DNA of 64,000 nucleotides from an uncultured Sphingomonadaceae bacterium (lineage in GTDB: Bacteria > Pseudomonadota > Alphaproteobacteria > Sphingomonadales > Sphingomonadaceae). The notes under the pieces were generated by a model, which was given only the letters and a program-made list of their open reading frames with translations, was not told the origin of the DNA and searched no databases. Position 1 is the first letter of the stretch, and each line of letters opens with the position of its first letter. The DNA lies in the NCBI GenBank assembly GCA_947499255.1, contig CANMNF010000003.1, positions 248,001-312,000 on the forward strand, in the 5' to 3' direction. The position numbers and the translations under genes are program-made. Shown here piece after piece: positions 63,270 to 64,000 of the stretch.

Positions 63270-64000
63270 ATGAAGGAATGGGCACAAATACGTCTTGAAG
63301 AGGCGGGCGAGGTGACGCGGGCGGTCATTACCGGACCCTTGCTTGTCTCCACAGCTGGCGCGCTTGATCCTCATCTGCGTGATGCCTCTGGCGATATTGA
63401 CGAAGTGGATATCAGCGAAGCCGGGCCGTTCGACACGGTTGGCGCGTGGTTGGTCTTCCGCTTTGCCCGTGCACGCAATGCCAAAATCGTCGGGGCGAGC
63501 GAGCAGGCCGAAATCCTGATTGGTGCAGTTGAGCAATGCGAAAGTACCGCTGATATCGCACCTCCACGAGAAGCAAGCTTGCGCCGTGTTGCCGAAGGTG
63601 TTGGCGTCAAAACTATCGAAATCGCACAGGGGTTTGGCCGCAATATCGGGTTTCTTGGCCTGTTGCTAGTCGCACTGGCTGGCACGGTGCGCCATCCTTC
63701 GCGATTGCGCGGTAAAGCGCTGGTGCGACAGATGGAGCTGGTGGGGATTTCCTCACTGCCGATCATCGGCTTGATGAGCTTTCTCATCGGCATCGTTATC
63801 GCTCAACAAGGCGCGGTACAGTTGCAGCAGTTTGGTGCTGAGACGCTAACGGTCAATCTGGTGGGCCGGATCACTTTGCGCGAGCTTGGCGTTTTGATGA
63901 CCGCGATCATGGTCGCAGGGCGTTCCGGCAGCGCGTTTGCTGCGCAGATCGGCACCATGAAACTGACCGAGGAAATCGATGCGATGCGCACTATCGGCGT
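63270..64000 (+). CDS. MlaE family ABC transporter permease, N-terminal part
   Basis: The gene runs off the window end; 243 codons are visible. An N-terminal STAS-like domain ([37 protein letters not shown], residues about 20-75) is followed by the MlaE permease start with membrane segments ([41 protein letters not shown]) and [54 protein letters not shown]. The latter carries the family's coupling helix region. Such permeases move phospholipids between membranes, with MlaF-type ATPase and MlaD-type partners expected downstream outside the window. Confidence 0.92.
   Translation, partial: [243 protein letters not shown]

Overview
The window looks like a chromosomal segment of a free-living, probably marine, alphaproteobacterium of the Sphingomonadales, most likely an Erythrobacteraceae member. 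Grounds: fairly high G+C, the ChpT histidine phosphotransferase, an RpoH sigma factor with an alphaproteobacterial look, an intact bfd-bfr pair, a sulfatase beside a secreted beta-helix protein, many TonB/SPOR/TorF-type envelope proteins, and gene orders I associate with that family. Nearly all of it is ordinary core genome; no prophage, insertion sequence, CRISPR array or integron is visible.

Layout. 1-2 kb: end of a flagellar cluster (flhA 3' part, fliA). 2-4.5 kb: yjbQ and two convergent family-2 glycosyltransferases. 4.8-10 kb: rimO, a DUF1761 protein and a serS-surE-potassium channel operon. 10-15.5 kb: sulfotransferase, PilZ protein, secreted beta-helix protein and divergent sulfatase, which suggest contact with sulfated polysaccharide. 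15.5-20 kb: tRNA-Val, sppA, then pyrB with a catalytically degenerate pyrC-like partner. 20-24 kb: an orphan ParA operon with two SPOR-domain envelope proteins. 24-28 kb: DUF418 protein, bfd-bfr with upstream palindromes, and a TetR-regulated quinone reductase/DUF1772 operon. 28-38 kb: der, a glyoxalase, SIMPL protein, TorF porin, phosphoesterase, RNase P RNA, amidase, chpT, a JAMM protease, rluD, rpoH. 38-49 kb: CFI-box-like protein, mtgA, a CDF metal exporter, a PhyH-like oxygenase, clpX-clpP, amidase, TonB receptor, trigger factor, tRNA-Leu. 49-57 kb: DUF3297, nhaA, an NfrB/NfrA-like pair, a TauE/SafE exporter with its TIGR02186 partner, a HerA-like ATPase. 57-64 kb: queE, mtfA, a low-G+C TrmH-type methylase, valS and the start of an MlaE-type permease.

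The most unusual signal is not a gene cluster but a set of short GC-rich repeats. Two palindromic elements lie in frame inside valS, and one of them has a second copy between two other genes. rimO carries three in-frame copies of a 33-base unit. A 36-base-arm hairpin sits just upstream of valS, and a 38-base sequence recurs near rimO and near queE. Together they suggest that small mobile palindromes spread in this genome and are tolerated inside essential housekeeping proteins, in the manner described for Rickettsia palindromic elements. All functional calls are from reading motifs; no database search was possible.
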